Shown in pieces: positions 62,725 through 64,000 of a stretch of DNA of 64,000 nucleotides. The stretch's first letter is position 1, and each line of letters opens with the position of its first letter. Source of the DNA: Xanthocytophaga flava (lineage in GTDB: Bacteria > Bacteroidota > Bacteroidia > Cytophagales > 172606-1); NCBI RefSeq assembly GCF_030068545.1, contig NZ_JASJOR010000002.1:186001-250000 (forward strand), given 5' to 3'. The notes under the pieces were generated by a model. The model saw only the letters and a list, made by a program, of their open reading frames with translations, did no database searches and had not been told where the DNA came from. The position numbers and the translations under genes are program-made.

Positions 62725-63999
62725 CTACTGGCTTTTTACAGTCTGATCTTTGACTTGAGTAGCCATCTGAATGGTTCCTGAAGAAGCCCGGTTACGAATC
62801 AGCGCTTTATCGGTAAACACATTCCCACCTGTGCTGACATTGTCCCCTGCCACTGTTTTGGTGAAAGTGGAGGACTTTAAAAACTTACCTCCATTAAAAT
62901 ACAGATGGGGAGCTGTCACTGTCAGCGGACCTTCACTGACAAAGCCAGTTCCAAAATAGGCCGATGTTGTGCCTGTCAGCGTTAATTGCCTCTCAGTAGT
63001 TCCCTTGAAAACAATCTTTTCCAACTGCAATCCCCCATACAAACCAGTGGCATCCAGGATAACACCTTCACCTAATGTGGTTACTGCGCCATTGGTACCA
63101 AAACGCATATTGTACCCTGATCCTGTCAGAATCAGTTTCTTATTAAACACATCCGCTGTTGTATTGGCTGAGATATTAAACGTATACCCATTGGCACCAT
63201 TGTTTATCGTAACTTCTTCATTAAACACAGAGCGTACAGTCGTATTGCCCAATCCACTGATTGTCCAGCCTATTCCCATAATATAAACCGGTCCGTGAAA
63301 GGTATTGAGCAAAATGCCATCTGAACCAATATTGACCGGATTGGCAACAGGTGTTGGGATGTTGGCTGTCGGTGTCCAGGAAGTAGTCCAATCGCTGGCC
63401 CGGGCAGGATTGGGCACTCCATTGACCCAGGTACTTCTCTGCAGGATCGCTCTTCTAAAAAATGTGCACCCCTTATAGGAAAGCTGATAACCTGCCAATC
63501 GCACATCCCCATAAAACACACAATTTTCCAGCGTTACCCATCCTCCGTTCCCTCCCCCTGGTAATCCGGCTAGTTCGATCAGTAGAGGATCGGTTGTCTG
63601 ACTGATGAAATTAGTCAGATACAAATAGGGTTGCACCCCTAACTGACCAATTATCAGTTTACCTGTCGCCTCCTGTGTGCCATACAGATACACTCCGGCA
63701 GTGAGAATGTTGGTGGTAATATTGCCTTTGTAAACGCTTTTACCAATCACAACTCCATAATTCCAATTGGGTTTATTAATGGTAATGGTCAGGTCTTTAT
63801 AGAAAGTATCGGGATAGTTCTGAGCCAGTGCCCAGCGCAACCCATCGGTCATGGTAATAGTCACATTCTCTTTAAAGACATTATTGCCATTAGCTGATTC
63901 CAGATAGCCTCCATTTTTGGTAATATTTACGATCTCATTGAAAGTGGTATTTTGCATGCCGGAAACTACGGGTCCGATCACGGTCACCAGTGTATTGAT
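62725..63999 (-). CDS. Large secreted beta-helix-like repeat protein (5' end outside window)
   Basis: The frame is open to the right edge, so only the C-terminal ~424 residues are seen. They are rich in Gly, Asn, Thr and Val and consist of short repeated strands such as FNEIVNITKNGGYL, FKENVTITMT, FYKDLTITINKPN, VFNEEVTINNGANGY and FNKKLILTGSGYNM, a pattern expected for a right-handed beta-helix adhesin or surface protein. No sorting domain is seen at the end (QVKDQTVKSQ). It lies 92 bases upstream of the Rhs gene on the same strand and could be transcribed with it; similar proteins precede Rhs genes in Bacteroidota. Confidence 0.75.
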   Translation of the reverse strand: MNTLVTVIGPVVSGMQNTTFNEIVNITKNGGYLESANGNNVFKENVTITMTDGLRWALAQNYPDTFYKDLTITINKPNWNYGVVIGKSVYKGNITTNILTAGVYLYGTQEATGKLIIGQLGVQPYLYLTNFISQTTDPLLIELAGLPGGGNGGWVTLENCVFYGDVRLAGYQLSYKGCTFFRRAILQRSTWVNGVPNPARASDWTTSWTPTANIPTPVANPVNIGSDGILLNTFHGPVYIMGIGWTISGLGNTTVRSVFNEEVTINNGANGYTFNISANTTADVFNKKLILTGSGYNMRFGTNGAVTTLGEGVILDATGLYGGLQLEKIVFKGTTERQLTLTGTTSAYFGTGFVSEGPLTVTAPHLYFNGGKFLKSSTFTKTVAGDNVSTGGNVFTDKALIRNRASSGTIQMATQVKDQTVKSQ

Positions 64000-64000
64000 G

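Overview
This 64 kb window is about 40% GC and comes from a free-living Bacteroidota, most likely a member of the Cytophagales. The supporting evidence is a type IX secretion (Por) C-terminal sorting domain, a DUF6443/Rhs giant protein, a DUF5686 protein with a carboxypeptidase-like N-terminal domain, HTH_18 AraC regulators, two-component-propeller and spondin-domain proteins, many lipoproteins, and the lack of strong Shine-Dalgarno sites. The genus is inference. There are no rRNA genes, complete tRNA genes, CRISPR arrays or complete insertion sequences. LAYOUT. 0-9.5 kb: the end of an epimerase gene with a coupled AraC regulator, a two-subunit molybdenum hydroxylase (isoquinoline 1-oxidoreductase type), a second AraC regulator, the Moco-maturation protein XdhC, an aldo/keto reductase and a secreted Gfo/Idh/MocA protein. 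The hydroxylase, xdhC and reductase genes share a 21-bp-spaced direct repeat at the same distance upstream, so they look like one AraC regulon. 9.7-23 kb: alkaline phosphatase with an orphan Imm53 immunity gene, a propeller protein, two RibD-C/DHFR-like reductases, small paired genes, secreted proteins, a TlpA-like thiol protein, a dense cluster of a degenerate 20-bp repeat, a cupin and a second aldo/keto reductase. 23-36 kb: a GH127 arabinofuranosidase, an Omp85-type barrel, a DUF5686 protein, a class-C beta-lactamase-fold hydrolase and a PH-domain membrane protein. 36-42 kb: a stress island with a spondin lipoprotein, a peroxiredoxin, a methionine/lysine-rich periplasmic protein, an anti-sigma factor, an ECF sigma factor, a cytochrome b561 and a YedY/MsrP-like molybdoenzyme. 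Four promoters with the identical architecture TGTAAGG-N15-CGAC(T/A)AA precede four of its transcription units. It looks like a Bacteroidota version of the reactive-chlorine/methionine-sulfoxide system (SigF/NrsF, YedYZ, MrpX) known from Azospira. 42-50 kb: a Ca/Na exchanger, NhaA, a decayed HxlR gene, a PAS protein with a kinase-like dimerisation helix but no ATPase, a WYL regulator, a SnoaL-like protein, and four copies (two near-complete, one moderately diverged, one decayed) of a 330-390 bp MITE-like element. 50-64 kb: a polymorphic-toxin locus. A full-length Rhs protein with LamG and DUF6443 is followed on the same strand by its immunity candidate and two displaced Rhs tips. One tip carries a phage-lysozyme-like domain and the other a papain/C39-like peptidase domain, and each is followed at once by a lipoprotein gene. 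Remnants of other genes and a tRNA-3'-end-like scar lie around them. The window ends inside a large secreted repeat protein.
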